From: Vibrio owensii CAIM 1854 = LMG 25443
GTDB lineage: Bacteria; Pseudomonadota; Gammaproteobacteria; Enterobacterales; Vibrionaceae
Direction of reading: 5' to 3'
DNA: 64,000 bases
Assembly (NCBI RefSeq): GCF_000817815.1
Contig: NZ_JPRD01000020.1
Location: forward strand, 1-64,000
A model generated the notes under the pieces. It saw only the letters and a list, made by a program, of their open reading frames with translations, had not been told where the DNA came from and did not search any database. Positions 26,353-35,030 of this stretch are shown here, one piece after another; the stretch's first letter is position 1, and each line of letters starts with the position of its first letter. Made by a program: the position numbers and the translations under genes.

Positions 26353-28467
26353 ATGAAAGACCCTTTACTGAACTCGCTCATTTACGTTAGCCGATACTAC
26401 GGGCTAGCCAACTCACCGGAAGCGCTGATCAACGGCCTTCCGCTCTCTGATGGCAAGCTTACCCCGTTTCTGCTACCAAGAGCGGCGGAAAGGGCCGGAT
26501 TGGTTGCCAAGGAAAACCGTGCAGAGTTAGACCAGATCTCGAGTCTGATTCTGCCGGCTATCTTACTTCTAAAAGGTGGCGATTCTTGCGTTCTCAACAG
26601 CATTAACGTTGAGAAGAAAGAAGCTGAAATCACCACCCTAGAAAGCGGAATGGTGCCTATCTCCATTCCTCTAGAAGACCTACTTGAGCAGTACACTGGT
26701 CGCTATTTTTTAGTTAAAAAGCAATTCCGTTATGACGAGCGCTCTCCCGAAGTGCTCAAAACCAAAGAAGGTCACTGGTTTTGGTCAACCTTGTGGCAAT
26801 CGAAACGCATCTATCGTGATGTGCTTATCGCTTCTATCCTCATCAATATCTTCGCTATTGCTGCGCCAATGTTCACTCGCTTGGTGTACGACAAAGTAGT
26901 ACCCAACCTCGCGTTTGAAACCCTATGGGTGCTAGCAAGCGGTATCTTCGTGGTGTTCTTATTTGATTTCTTGCTCAAATCACTGCGTAACTATTTTATC
27001 GATGTTGCGGGTAAGAAATCCGACATCTTGATTTCCTCAAAGCTGTTCAGCAAAGTCATGGGCATCCGAATGGAGTCCAAACCACCTTCAGTGGGTGCGT
27101 TTGCTCGCCACTTGCAAGAGTTCGAATCGATTCGTGAGTTCTTCACCTCCGCAACCGTGAGTGCGCTAATCGACTTACCTTTCGCGATTTTGTTCCTAGT
27201 CATTATCTGGCTAATGGCGGGCGATCTGGTTTACGTGCCAATGATTGGTGTGGTGATTCTGATGATTCACTCGGCGCTGATTCAAGGTCCACTGCGCCGC
27301 TCGATTGAAGAAGGTTCTCGCCTTGCTTCACAAAAGTACGCCAACTTGATTGAGAGCTTATCTGGCTTAGAAACGGTGAAAATGCTAAGTGCACAAAGCC
27401 AATTCCAATACCGTTGGGAAGAGGCAGTGGCGCACATGGCAAACTGGAACATCAAGAGCCGTCGCATCACCGACAGCATTCAAAACGCAGCGGGCTTTGT
27501 TCAGCAAAGTAGTAACGTCGGCATGATCATTCTGGGTGTGTATCTCATCTCAAATGGTGATTTGACGATGGGTGGCTTGATTGCAGCAACCATGTTGAGT
27601 GGCCGTGCGATTGGCCCTATGGTTCAGCTTTCATTGTTGTCTACACGCTACAACCAAGCTAAGTCTTCAATGACCATCATTAACCAAGTGATGGAAATGC
27701 CAGACGAGCAAGAAGAAGGTAAACGCTACATTCACCGTCCTATCGTACAAGGTAAGATTGAGATTGACCGTGTGACCTTCCATTACCCAGATGCGCCAGT
27801 GGCATCGATTCGTGATTTAAGCCTAACGATTAATCCAGGTGAAAAAGTCGCAATCATCGGTCGTATTGGTTCGGGTAAAACCACGCTAGAACGCCTGATA
27901 ATGGGCCTATACAAGCCGACAGAGGGGCACGTGCGTATTGATGACACGGACATCGAACAACTTCACCATGTGGACGTACGACGCAATATCGGTTGTGTAC
28001 CGCAAGATTCGAATCTGTTCTTCGGTTCTATTCGCGACAACATTACCCTAGGCCGTCCGCTCACAGATGATCGCGACGTATTAGACGCCGCCAACCGCGC
28101 TGGTGTCACCGCCTTTACTCAATCGGATCCTGCGGGTCTAGAGCGCCAAGTGGGCGAAGGTGGCGGCATGTTGTCTGGTGGTCAACGTCAAGCTGTGACG
28201 ATTGCACGAGCGTTCTTGGGTCGCCCTCCAGTGCTCTTAATGGATGAGCCAACCAGCGCAATGGATAACCGTTCAGAGATGCACATCAAGCATCAATTAG
28301 CGCAGTTAAAGCCAAGTGAAACGCTGATTTTGATTACGCACAAAACCTCAATGCTCGACATCGTTGATCGTGTGATTGTGATGGAAAAAGGCAGCGTGAT
28401 TGCTGATGGTCCGAAATCGCAAGTGCTGAATGACTTGAAGCAAGGTAAAGTTCGCGCCGTGAGCTAA
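26353..28467 (+). CDS. lapB: LapB, ABC exporter of the Lap type I secretion system
   Basis: A 704-residue half-transporter with an N-terminal C39-like domain lacking the catalytic cysteine (about 1-130), six membrane helices (about 150-430), and a C-terminal ATPase with Walker A (GRIGSGKTT), signature LSGGQRQ and Walker B (VLLMDEPTSAMD). It is the inner-membrane motor exporting a giant RTX-type adhesin, with LapC as adaptor. The inactive C39-like domain is usual for exporters that do not cleave their substrate. It starts 17 bp after lapD and is last in the group, followed by a hairpin terminator at 28489. Confidence 0.93.
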   Translation: MKDPLLNSLIYVSRYYGLANSPEALINGLPLSDGKLTPFLLPRAAERAGLVAKENRAELDQISSLILPAILLLKGGDSCVLNSINVEKKEAEITTLESGMVPISIPLEDLLEQYTGRYFLVKKQFRYDERSPEVLKTKEGHWFWSTLWQSKRIYRDVLIASILINIFAIAAPMFTRLVYDKVVPNLAFETLWVLASGIFVVFLFDFLLKSLRNYFIDVAGKKSDILISSKLFSKVMGIRMESKPPSVGAFARHLQEFESIREFFTSATVSALIDLPFAILFLVIIWLMAGDLVYVPMIGVVILMIHSALIQGPLRRSIEEGSRLASQKYANLIESLSGLETVKMLSAQSQFQYRWEEAVAHMANWNIKSRRITDSIQNAAGFVQQSSNVGMIILGVYLISNGDLTMGGLIAATMLSGRAIGPMVQLSLLSTRYNQAKSSMTIINQVMEMPDEQEEGKRYIHRPIVQGKIEIDRVTFHYPDAPVASIRDLSLTINPGEKVAIIGRIGSGKTTLERLIMGLYKPTEGHVRIDDTDIEQLHHVDVRRNIGCVPQDSNLFFGSIRDNITLGRPLTDDRDVLDAANRAGVTAFTQSDPAGLERQVGEGGGMLSGGQRQAVTIARAFLGRPPVLLMDEPTSAMDNRSEMHIKHQLAQLKPSETLILITHKTSMLDIVDRVIVMEKGSVIADGPKSQVLNDLKQGKVRAVS

Positions 28468-28488
28468 AACCGCACAAAAAGAAAATCA

Positions 28489-28521
28489 AAGCCCCGTTGA
28501 ACACTGCGTTTCGCGGGGCTT
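28489..28521 (+). terminator. Terminator after lapB
   Basis: An 8-bp stem AAGCCCCG/CGGGGCTT with a 17-nt loop is followed by a T-rich tail. Its right edge overlaps the stop codon of the small minus-strand gene at 28520. Confidence 0.8.
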
Positions 28522-28654
28522 ATTTATTGATGGTCAGTAATCCAAAGTAGCCAAACTCTTCGAGGAATATCCAAAGCAACACAAAGCCGACAATAACCAC
28601 CAATCCCATGATTGCCCTTTCATCTTCTTCCATCGCATCCCTACCATTTTCCAT
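28520..28654 (-). CDS. 44-residue predicted membrane peptide
   Basis: An ATG at 28652-28654 opens a 44-codon frame ending in TAA at 28520-28522. The peptide has an acidic N-terminus (MENGRDAMEEDERA), one strongly hydrophobic segment (GLVVIVGFVLLWIFL) and a short aromatic tail (FGYFGLL), a clear single-span membrane protein pattern. A second in-frame ATG at codon 8, preceded by AGGG, is an equally good start and leaves 37 residues. It converges on lapB and its stop lies in the lapB terminator, which could also end its transcript. It is too short for default gene callers. I know no family name. Confidence 0.6.
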   Translation of the reverse strand: MENGRDAMEEDERAIMGLVVIVGFVLLWIFLEEFGYFGLLTINK

Positions 28655-28851
28655 AACGCTCTTAAGTTACGTTTCTAGATTAGCAGCAGCCAACGCACCA
28701 GATATCAGAGTTCATCTCTTCTCAATTCGGAACTGAGATGTCGGTCAAAATTTGTTCAACACTAATATTCCTCTGCATCTAAAATAGTTAATTACTTGCG
28801 AGCCAAAATCGGCTATAACACGCGCCTTCTTAATATTCTCGAGTTGAAGAA

Positions 28852-29451
28852 ATGAATCATTGGATGCATTTAGAGCAAATCAGTCAGTATTTCACGGCTG
28901 GCTCTATCGGTTATAAAGTGTTGATGGGCGTCATCATTCTGATCGCTTATCGCTTGCTCAAGAAAATCGCCAACCGTGCGATCCAGAATTTGGCAGAAGC
29001 TAAAGGCGTAAACAAAGCGCGCTTGAGCTTTATTCAGCGCTGCTTCAACGTCGCGTTCTTGTTTTTGTTTGCTTCGCTTTTCGCCATCGTAACCGGCATT
29101 GGTTATGGCGATGTGTCACTCTTCCTATCGTCTATCTTTGCGGTATTGGGGGTGGCTTTCATCGCGCAGTGGTCGATTCTGAGTAACATCACAGCAAGCT
29201 TTTTGATCTTCTTTGTCTTTCCGTACCGCGTCGGTGATCGAATTAAAGTCGTGGATAAAGACGAAGACATCAGTGGTGAGATTCAGGAAATCCGCATGTT
29301 CCATGTGCTGATCAAGCACGACAACGGCAACCTAATCACTTACCCAAACAACTTGATGCTACAAAAAGCGGTCTTAAAACTGGCAAAAGAAAAAGCCAAG
29401 CCTGAGGAGCCAAAAACCACCTCACGCATTTATACCCGCAGAAAGAAATAA
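28852..29451 (+). CDS. Small MscS-family mechanosensitive channel protein
   Basis: A 199-residue inner-membrane protein with three hydrophobic segments (about 18-38, 62-85, 88-118) and the MscS core: a pore-lining helix followed by QWSILSNITASFLIFF and the beta-domain segment PYRVGDRIKVVDKDEDISGE. It ends shortly after the beta-domain without the large C-terminal cage of E. coli MscS. Such short homologues may gate ions under membrane tension. A bidirectional terminator follows at 29458. No operon partners are evident. Confidence 0.88.
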   Translation: MNHWMHLEQISQYFTAGSIGYKVLMGVIILIAYRLLKKIANRAIQNLAEAKGVNKARLSFIQRCFNVAFLFLFASLFAIVTGIGYGDVSLFLSSIFAVLGVAFIAQWSILSNITASFLIFFVFPYRVGDRIKVVDKDEDISGEIQEIRMFHVLIKHDNGNLITYPNNLMLQKAVLKLAKEKAKPEEPKTTSRIYTRRKK

Positions 29452-29457
29452 CCCACT

Positions 29458-29487
29458 AAAAAGCCGATGTAGATACATCGGCTTTTT
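29458..29487. terminator. Bidirectional terminator
   Basis: A perfect 10-bp stem AAGCCGATGT/ACATCGGCTT is flanked by A and T runs, between the MscS-type gene (plus) and the small membrane-protein gene (minus). Confidence 0.9.
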
Positions 29488-29491
29488 CATA

Positions 29492-29707
29492 TCACTTGGT
29501 GGTCACAAATAACCCAAAGTTAATCGCAAAAAACAGTGAAGAAACAAAACGTATAAACTGAAGGTCACCACCGTATTCTTTCATGATAAAAACATGACAC
29601 ATCGCCGAAACCAATAGCGCCACTTTAACCAGAGGAAGCTTCTTCTTGGAGAACCTTAAATACATACAAAAAATAGAAATGCTGCAAGCAAAGAAAAAAA
29701 TCGTCAC
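29492..29707 (-). CDS. Small hypothetical membrane protein (71 residues)
   Basis: A 71-residue frame with a GTG start (29705-29707) preceded by GGAA. It has two hydrophobic stretches (about 1-17 and 27-43) and a third weaker one at the C-terminus (FIRFVSSLFFAINFGLFV). I do not recognise a family. It is the first of three minus-strand genes for short membrane proteins at 29492-30513, in DNA that is more AT-rich than the flanking conserved genes. A terminator lies just past its stop. Confidence 0.55.
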   Translation of the reverse strand: MTIFFFACSISIFCMYLRFSKKKLPLVKVALLVSAMCHVFIMKEYGGDLQFIRFVSSLFFAINFGLFVTTK

Positions 29708-29752
29708 TAGTTCCGTCTTCCTTCAAATACAAGGACATAGTTTTAGTTAGGC

Positions 29753-30100
29753 TTATATCTTTAGCTTCATCATGAGCCACCCACTAATATTTAGCGAGAT
29801 AAGGGCAGAAAAGAAATAAAAGATAAGACTGATTGAAACCAAAAGCAGTGCATGCGCTTTATCTTTTAAGCTCTCTGGATGAACATCCATATTCACATCA
29901 AATATCCCACCTATAAAGTGTGCAAATACCATAGAAGAGGCTGTAGAAACGCCTCCTACCATAATGATAATAATCCCCCGCCTTAAGAAACGATGGAACG
30001 TACTTTTACCGCCTTGGATAAGGTCTGAGTTTATATACTTAAATCTATTTTTCCGCCTATTAGTCATCATTAACATCGGTACCTTTATCATCGTTTCCAA
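29753..30100 (-). CDS. Small hypothetical membrane protein (up to 115 residues)
   Basis: The frame encodes a basic N-terminal stretch (TNRRKNRFKYINSDLIQGGK) and two hydrophobic segments (IIIIMVGGVSTASSMVFAHF and LLLVSISLIFYFFSALISLN). The first possible codon is TTG at 30100; in-frame ATGs at 30091 and a few codons further in are likelier starts, one with AAAGG upstream. No family is recognised. It is the middle of three adjacent membrane-protein genes on the minus strand. Confidence 0.5.
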   Translation of the reverse strand: METMIKVPMLMMTNRRKNRFKYINSDLIQGGKSTFHRFLRRGIIIIMVGGVSTASSMVFAHFIGGIFDVNMDVHPESLKDKAHALLLVSISLIFYFFSALISLNISGWLMMKLKI

Positions 30101-30204
30101 GAGCGTTTTCTACATCGGCTTTTTGTTTGCGCCTCAAACTCATCTGTCTTTAGGAGACTGTTTAATTTTGATTCCTCTTAACACAGTCCAACCAACATAC
30201 CGAG

Positions 30205-30513
30205 TTAACGCTTAGTACAGATAGACACAAAATCCTCTAACTTATGACTGCAGGAATAATCGAGCAACCATGGCAAAGCTTCCAACAACAAATACCCAAC
30301 GATAATTGAAACTAAGCTAACAATAAGATATAGCTTCTTTTTTTCCATGAGGCTCGGCCTGGACTCATGGTACAGATTCCAAAACTTAACACCGCCCCAG
30401 ATTAAGCTAAAGAAGGTAAGTACTAAAGCACAGACCAATGTATAAAATAAGTAAATCAACCAATCCTCCCCTAAACACACAAACTGCCCACAATCACTTG
30501 AATATTCTCTCAT
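30205..30513 (-). CDS. Small hypothetical membrane protein (102 residues)
   Basis: A 102-residue frame from ATG 30511-30513 with two hydrophobic segments (LIYLFYTLVCALVLTFFSLI and LYLIVSLVSIIVGYLLLEAL) separated by a basic loop. Four cysteines lie near the two ends (C8, C13 and a C-terminal SCSH and SICTK), which could form periplasmic disulfides. I recognise no family. It lies about 100 bp upstream of the preceding membrane-protein gene on the same strand and may be co-transcribed with it. The AT-rich composition suggests acquired DNA. Confidence 0.55.
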   Translation of the reverse strand: MREYSSDCGQFVCLGEDWLIYLFYTLVCALVLTFFSLIWGGVKFWNLYHESRPSLMEKKKLYLIVSLVSIIVGYLLLEALPWLLDYSCSHKLEDFVSICTKR

Positions 30514-30674
30514 AGGAACAAAGCGCTTTCTGGAATTAAATACCTAATATACTGTCGTTTTTTTGGACGTATCTACCACCGACTTATTCCTCAGTCGATA
30601 GCCCTCTCCAAAAACAACTACATTGCTCTTAAATCAATCAGCAAATATTTAGTTCACTCATTTCAAACCATCTC

Positions 30675-30705
30675 TTGACCTCAACCAAGCTTGAGGTTTT
30701 AGCCT
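30675..30705 (+). promoter_or_regulatory. SoxR-box-like promoter of the flavodoxin-like gene
   Basis: A -35-like TTGACC (30675-30680) and a weaker -10-like TAGCCT (30700-30705) are 19 bp apart. Within the spacer lies CCTCAACCAAGCTTGAGG (30679-30696), which shares both arms with the SoxR-box consensus CCTCAAGTTAACTTGAGG. A long 19-bp spacer with a central palindrome is the hallmark of MerR-family activation. The gene start is 41 bp further on. No soxR gene is in the window. Confidence 0.6.
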
Positions 30706-30745
30706 TATTCGCACGATTCAAAATCAACGATGAAAAGGAACCATT

Positions 30746-31330
30746 GTGTCCAAAATTGCGATTATTTATTTCTCAAAAACCGACGTTACTGGTCAGCTTG
30801 CTCGCGCGATTGCCGCAGGCGTTGAACAACAAGGCATTGAACAACAAGGTGGATTTGAAATTTTCTCTCACCGTATTGAAGGCAGTGAGATTATTGAGGG
30901 GCGTTTTGTGAACCCTAGCCTAATGGATGAACTTGCTGAGTGCGATGCGATTATCTTTGGCTCACCGACCTATATGGGTGGCGTAGCAGCGCAGTTTAAA
31001 GCATTTGCAGATGCAAGCAGTGAATCTTGGTATTACCAAAAATGGGCGGGTAAAATCGCGGCTGGCTTTACCAGTGGTGGGGCAATGAATGGCGATCAGT
31101 CAATGACGTTGCAGTATCTACAAACGCTCGCTAGTCAGCATGGCATGATGTGGGTCGGATTGGATAAGATCAGCAATTCTGGCGAGCAAAATCTGAACCG
31201 ATATGGCGTACAAGGTGGCATTGTTGCTCAAGGCGGTGAAGATGGTCAGTTGCATGCCTCAGATGTTGCAACGGCGGAGTATCTTGGCAAACGAGTCGCA
31301 ATACTCGTAGACAAGCTCTCCACTCGCTAG
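30746..31330 (+). CDS. Flavodoxin-like NAD(P)H:quinone reductase-type protein
   Basis: A 194-residue cytoplasmic protein with a flavodoxin fold: FMN phosphate loop SKTDVTGQLA (about residues 10-19), the second loop GSPTYMGGVAAQFKAF and a third loop around FTSGGAMNGDQSM, as in WrbA-type and related quinone reductases. The GTG at 30746 follows AAAAGGA. Two-electron reduction of quinones or other redox-cycling compounds is the likely role, which would fit the SoxR-box-like promoter directly upstream. It is a single gene followed by a bidirectional terminator. A specific name such as WrbA is not justified by the sequence. Confidence 0.82.
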   Translation: MSKIAIIYFSKTDVTGQLARAIAAGVEQQGIEQQGGFEIFSHRIEGSEIIEGRFVNPSLMDELAECDAIIFGSPTYMGGVAAQFKAFADASSESWYYQKWAGKIAAGFTSGGAMNGDQSMTLQYLQTLASQHGMMWVGLDKISNSGEQNLNRYGVQGGIVAQGGEDGQLHASDVATAEYLGKRVAILVDKLSTR

Positions 31331-31337
31331 CAATAAA

Positions 31338-31370
31338 AGAAGCCCCGTAAGATACATCTTCGGGGCTTCT
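31338..31370. terminator. Bidirectional terminator
   Basis: A 10-bp stem AGAAGCCCCG/CGGGGCTTCT lies between the convergent flavodoxin-like and oligopeptide-binding genes, with A-rich and T-rich flanks. Confidence 0.9.
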
Positions 31371-31392
31371 TATTTATCGCTTGTTTTGAGCG

Positions 31393-33018
31393 CTACTTCT
31401 TAATATAGAGGTCTTTCGAGTAGATACGGCCCTCTACGTTGTTCTTGGCAAAACCGCCAACCGTAGGACGAACCAAACGCGCTTGCATGTAGTAGTAAAT
31501 CGGTGCGATTGGCATATCTGCCGCCAACAATTGCTCGGCTTGATCATAGAAACCTTGGCGCGCTTTCTCATCGGTTGCGGCCAATGCACTGTTCATCGCG
31601 TTGTCGTAGGCTTCACTGCTGTAACGCGCAAAGTTACCTGACGAACCAGAGCGCAGTAGACTCAAGAAGGTCGAAGCTTCGTTGTAATCTCCGCACCACG
31701 AGGCGCGCATAACATCGAAGTCCCCTTGTTTGCGAGCGACGAGATAAGATTTCCACTCTTGGTTTTCTAATTCGACTTTCGCGCCCAAGTTGTTCTTCAA
31801 CATAGAAGCAATCGCCACTGCAATGGCTTTGTTCGATTCACTGGTGTTGTACAGCAATTTGAAATCCAGAGACTTACCATCACCGTATCCCGCTTCTTTC
31901 AGCAGTTCGCGCGCCTTTTCATCACGCTGTTTTTGCGTCCATGTGCTGTATTCTGGCTGAGTCGCATCAAAGCCGGCGGTGTATTGGTGTGCGAACGTAT
32001 AAGCAGGCAGGTTACCCACTTGCGTGACACCATTCGTGATCACATCACGCATCATCGAATAAGACACAGCTTTACGAACTCGCTCATCATCGAACGGAGG
32101 ACGTGTTGTGTTAAACGCGTAGTAGTAAGTACAAAGTAGCGGAACCGCGGTATACGCTTGCTCGTAATCCTTCTTCAGCTTTTGCGCCATATGGGTTGGT
32201 ACATCTGAGGTAATGTCCACTTCCCCCACCGCATAGCGATTGATCGATGCGTTTTGGTTCTCAAACGGAATGTATGTCACTTCTGTGAGATGAGTATCCG
32301 CTCTATCCCAGTAGTTTGGGTTCTTTTTCAGTTCAATGCGTTCATTCACCACCCATTTATCCAGAACAAATGCACCGTTGCCAACAAACTGCTGCGGGTC
32401 ACTCCACGGCTTTTCGCTGTTCTCAACCGTTGCTTTGTGTACAGGCATCATCGAAGTGTGGCCTGTCATTGCGACAAAGTACGGCACTTTGCTATCAAGT
32501 TCGAAGCGCAGAGTATGTTTATCGACGGCGGTGATACCAAGAGCATCCAGTGGCTTTTTACCTTCTGCTACGTCAGCGATGTTTTTGATCTTAGTAAGTT
32601 TGAGATACCAAACATTGGGAGAAGCAGTTTTCGGATCCACTGCACGACGCAGTGAATAGACAAAATCATCCGCTGTCACAGGATCGCCATTCGACCATTT
32701 TGCGTCTCTACGCAGCTGGAACACAAAGGTTTGGTTGTCTTCGGTTTGCCAAGATTCCGCAACACCAGGAACGATATTGCCATCGCGGTCTTGAATGACT
32801 AATCCCTCAAACAAATCACGAATTACGTGCATCTCTGGTAAGCCTTCGGCTTTTGCAGAGTCTAGCGTCGCCGCTTCTGCATCGTTTGCTCGTACTAAAT
32901 GTTGTTCCGGTGCGAGTTGCACACCATCAGGTAAAGAATCAGCTAAAGCTGAAGCGGATAAAAATGGGGGCAATAAAGAGGAAACCAGTAACGCTGTTGA
33001 ATGCTTTTTAAAATCCAT
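31393..33018 (-). CDS. OppA/MppA-type periplasmic oligopeptide-binding protein
   Basis: A 541-residue SBP_bac_5 protein with a signal peptide (KKHSTALLVSSLLPPFLSAS, then ALA cleavage). Motifs such as VPGVAESWQTEDNQTFVFQL, WSNGDPVTADDFVYSLRRAV and the C-terminal PIAPIYYYMQARLV identify the OppA family. Start ATG 33016-33018 has AGGAG upstream and gives a proper signal peptide; the in-frame extension above it does not. It binds peptides in the periplasm for an ABC importer whose permeases are not here. Because mpaA (murein-peptide amidase) is divergent next door, a murein-tripeptide-binding role like that of MppA is plausible; general OppA is the alternative. Confidence 0.87.
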   Translation of the reverse strand: MDFKKHSTALLVSSLLPPFLSASALADSLPDGVQLAPEQHLVRANDAEAATLDSAKAEGLPEMHVIRDLFEGLVIQDRDGNIVPGVAESWQTEDNQTFVFQLRRDAKWSNGDPVTADDFVYSLRRAVDPKTASPNVWYLKLTKIKNIADVAEGKKPLDALGITAVDKHTLRFELDSKVPYFVAMTGHTSMMPVHKATVENSEKPWSDPQQFVGNGAFVLDKWVVNERIELKKNPNYWDRADTHLTEVTYIPFENQNASINRYAVGEVDITSDVPTHMAQKLKKDYEQAYTAVPLLCTYYYAFNTTRPPFDDERVRKAVSYSMMRDVITNGVTQVGNLPAYTFAHQYTAGFDATQPEYSTWTQKQRDEKARELLKEAGYGDGKSLDFKLLYNTSESNKAIAVAIASMLKNNLGAKVELENQEWKSYLVARKQGDFDVMRASWCGDYNEASTFLSLLRSGSSGNFARYSSEAYDNAMNSALAATDEKARQGFYDQAEQLLAADMPIAPIYYYMQARLVRPTVGGFAKNNVEGRIYSKDLYIKK

Positions 33019-33205
33019 ATCGTTTTTCGTTCTCCTAACACGTCTTTTGAAGCAAGTACCATTATTCATCATACAAGCATTGACGAACTTTAAGTGTTCA
33101 GTTTATATCCGAGTAATCTCAAGATGCTAAGTTCAACGGCTGTAACATGAGTTATATATAGCTTGAGTGATGAATAGATACTACTCGAACAATCAGGAGA
33201 TTACG

Positions 33206-33916
33206 GTGAGTCTAATTCCAAGAACGGAAAGAGCGGCATTTTTAATTACGCCAACATCATATGGAAAATCGGTACTGGGCGCGCCGTTGTTGTACTTCCC
33301 AGCACAAGTAGAAAGTAACTCGCGAGGCCTTATTCTCGCGGGGACACACGGCGACGAGACAGCCTCAATCGCCGGATTGTCGTGCGCGTTAAGAAGCTTG
33401 CCAGCGGAGTGTCTGAAACACGATGTGGTTATATCGATGAACCCAGACGCAAACCAACTGGGTACGCGAGCCAACGCCAATCAAGTCGATCTAAACCGTG
33501 CGTTTCCCACACAGAATTGGACAGAGCACGGCACAGTCTATCGCTGGAGCTCACATACACCTGTTCGAGATGTGAAAGTAAAAACGGGTAGCAAAGAACA
33601 GCTAGAGCCAGAAGTTGACGCACTAATTAGTTTGATTGAACTGCGCAGACCAAAATTTGTGGTCTCGTTTCATGAGCCATTAGCGTTTGTCGACGACCCT
33701 GCTCATTCTGATTTGGCCAAATGGCTCGGCAAGCAATTCAATCTACCTATCGTTGACGATGTTGATTACGAAACGCCGGGGTCTTTCGGAACTTGGTGCA
33801 ATGAACGCCAACTACCTTGTATTACGGTAGAATTGCCACCGATCTCGGCGGATCTCACGATCGAAAAGCATCTCGATGCGTTTATTGCTTTGTTGCAGCA
33901 CGATCCAGATCTTTAA
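33206..33916 (+). CDS. mpaA: Murein peptide amidase MpaA
   Basis: A 236-residue zinc carboxypeptidase of the M14 type. Zinc ligands appear in GTHGDETAS (His, Glu) and SFHEP (His); catalytic and substrate residues lie in RANANQVDLNRAF, YETPGSFGTW and ITVELPP. MpaA cleaves the gamma-D-Glu-meso-Dap bond of murein tripeptide in the cytoplasm during cell-wall recycling. I chose GTG 33206, preceded by CAGGAG at 7-nt spacing, because it gives the start SLIPRTERAAF aligned with E. coli MpaA; an upstream GTG/ATG in the same frame would add 13 unlikely residues. It is divergent from the oligopeptide-binding gene and convergent with the RpiR-type regulator. Confidence 0.92.
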   Translation: MSLIPRTERAAFLITPTSYGKSVLGAPLLYFPAQVESNSRGLILAGTHGDETASIAGLSCALRSLPAECLKHDVVISMNPDANQLGTRANANQVDLNRAFPTQNWTEHGTVYRWSSHTPVRDVKVKTGSKEQLEPEVDALISLIELRRPKFVVSFHEPLAFVDDPAHSDLAKWLGKQFNLPIVDDVDYETPGSFGTWCNERQLPCITVELPPISADLTIEKHLDAFIALLQHDPDL

Positions 33917-33936
33917 TTTCTAGCTATACGAAGCGA

Positions 33937-34788
33937 TCAAGTAAGGATCTGCTTGATATCGGTACTGATATCACTGATCAACTGACGCGCGCTTTCGTCT
34001 CTTTGCTGCACCAAAATAATAAACAGCAGATCCGTAATCACGTTTTGTGCCGTACGCGAAGCAATGGAAGAGCTGCGATGCTCTGTTTCATTGGCGATGG
34101 TATCAAACGTGATGTCCGCAATGTCTCTCAAGCGGCTTCTCCCCGGCGCAGACAAAGCAATCACCTTTGCTCCCTGCTCTTTCGCCGCTTCCGCAGCCAC
34201 CAGAATCTCTTTTCGTTCTCCTGAAAAAGAAATAGCGATCTGCACATCTTGTGAAGAGAGCGTACGCGCAACCGCAATTTGTACGTGACTGTCTTGCTCT
34301 GATAGCGCGGTAATCCCAAGCTTAAGCAGTTTAAAGCTCAAATCTTTTGCCGTAAGTGCAGAGCCGCCAATGCCCACCACTTGCACACGGCGCGCTTCAC
34401 TCAACCACTTCACCGCTTGATGACACGCCTCATAAGAGAGCGCATTGGTCGTTTGGAACATAGCGTCGGTTTTCGCTTTAACCAGTTTTTGCGAAATCAC
34501 CGCAATCGGGTCATCCGCCAGAATGTCACTGTGTAGCGGGGTGGATTGCATCGCTTGCTTACGGCCAATCTCTTCGTTCAACGCCAACTTGAACTCGCTA
34601 TAGCCTTTATAGCCAATTCTCTGAGTGAATTTGACGATGCTCGATTGGCTCACTTGCACTTGCGCAGCAAGTTCTTGACTGGTCAATTGGGCGGCTTTTT
34701 CTGCATTTTCGACAATCCAATCGCCAACCAAACGACCACTTTGAGAGAGTTGAGTACGTCTTGCGACGATTTTATTGATAACGGACAC
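33937..34788 (-). CDS. RpiR/MurR-type regulator of MurNAc metabolism
   Basis: A 283-residue regulator with an N-terminal HTH_6 domain (about 1-77; VSQSSIVKFTQRIGYKGYSE) and a C-terminal SIS sugar-isomerase-like domain (about 125-255; VVGIGGSALTAKDLSFKLLK and ISFSGERKEILVAAE). RpiR proteins bind phosphosugars. It is divergent from murQ-murP, so it is the expected local regulator, comparable to E. coli MurR, which responds to MurNAc-6-phosphate. The shared intergenic region (34789-35030) holds repeated ATTCCAAA motifs and a CRP-like site. I leave the symbol blank because MurR identity rests on context. Confidence 0.85.
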   Translation of the reverse strand: MSVINKIVARRTQLSQSGRLVGDWIVENAEKAAQLTSQELAAQVQVSQSSIVKFTQRIGYKGYSEFKLALNEEIGRKQAMQSTPLHSDILADDPIAVISQKLVKAKTDAMFQTTNALSYEACHQAVKWLSEARRVQVVGIGGSALTAKDLSFKLLKLGITALSEQDSHVQIAVARTLSSQDVQIAISFSGERKEILVAAEAAKEQGAKVIALSAPGRSRLRDIADITFDTIANETEHRSSSIASRTAQNVITDLLFIILVQQRDESARQLISDISTDIKQILT

Positions 34789-34794
34789 GACAAA

Positions 34795-34990
34795 ATTCCA
34801 AAAACTTTAAATAAATTATTCCAAAACAGAAATAATCACACTTTTGTTTAACTGCCTGATTAACTTAACAACCCTTGTTTCTACGTAGGTTATCTCATCA
34901 GTATTCTCGGTCATTATTCCAAATTTTTACTGAACAAAGAATAACCTCAAGTGTGATTTTTATCACCCAACCTGAATATTTTATTCCATA
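34795..34990. promoter_or_regulatory. Operator-like repeats and CRP site upstream of murQ
   Basis: The motif ATTCCAAA or ATTCCA recurs near 34795, 34818, 34916 and 34984, a candidate set of RpiR/MurR operators. A CRP-like site TGTGATTTTTATCACC lies at 34952-34967, about 65 bp before the murQ start. The pattern fits catabolite activation plus local repression of murQP. Confidence 0.6.
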
Positions 34991-35030
34991 GAATCGCCCT
35001 CAGATTGAACATTTACGAAGAGTACAAAAC

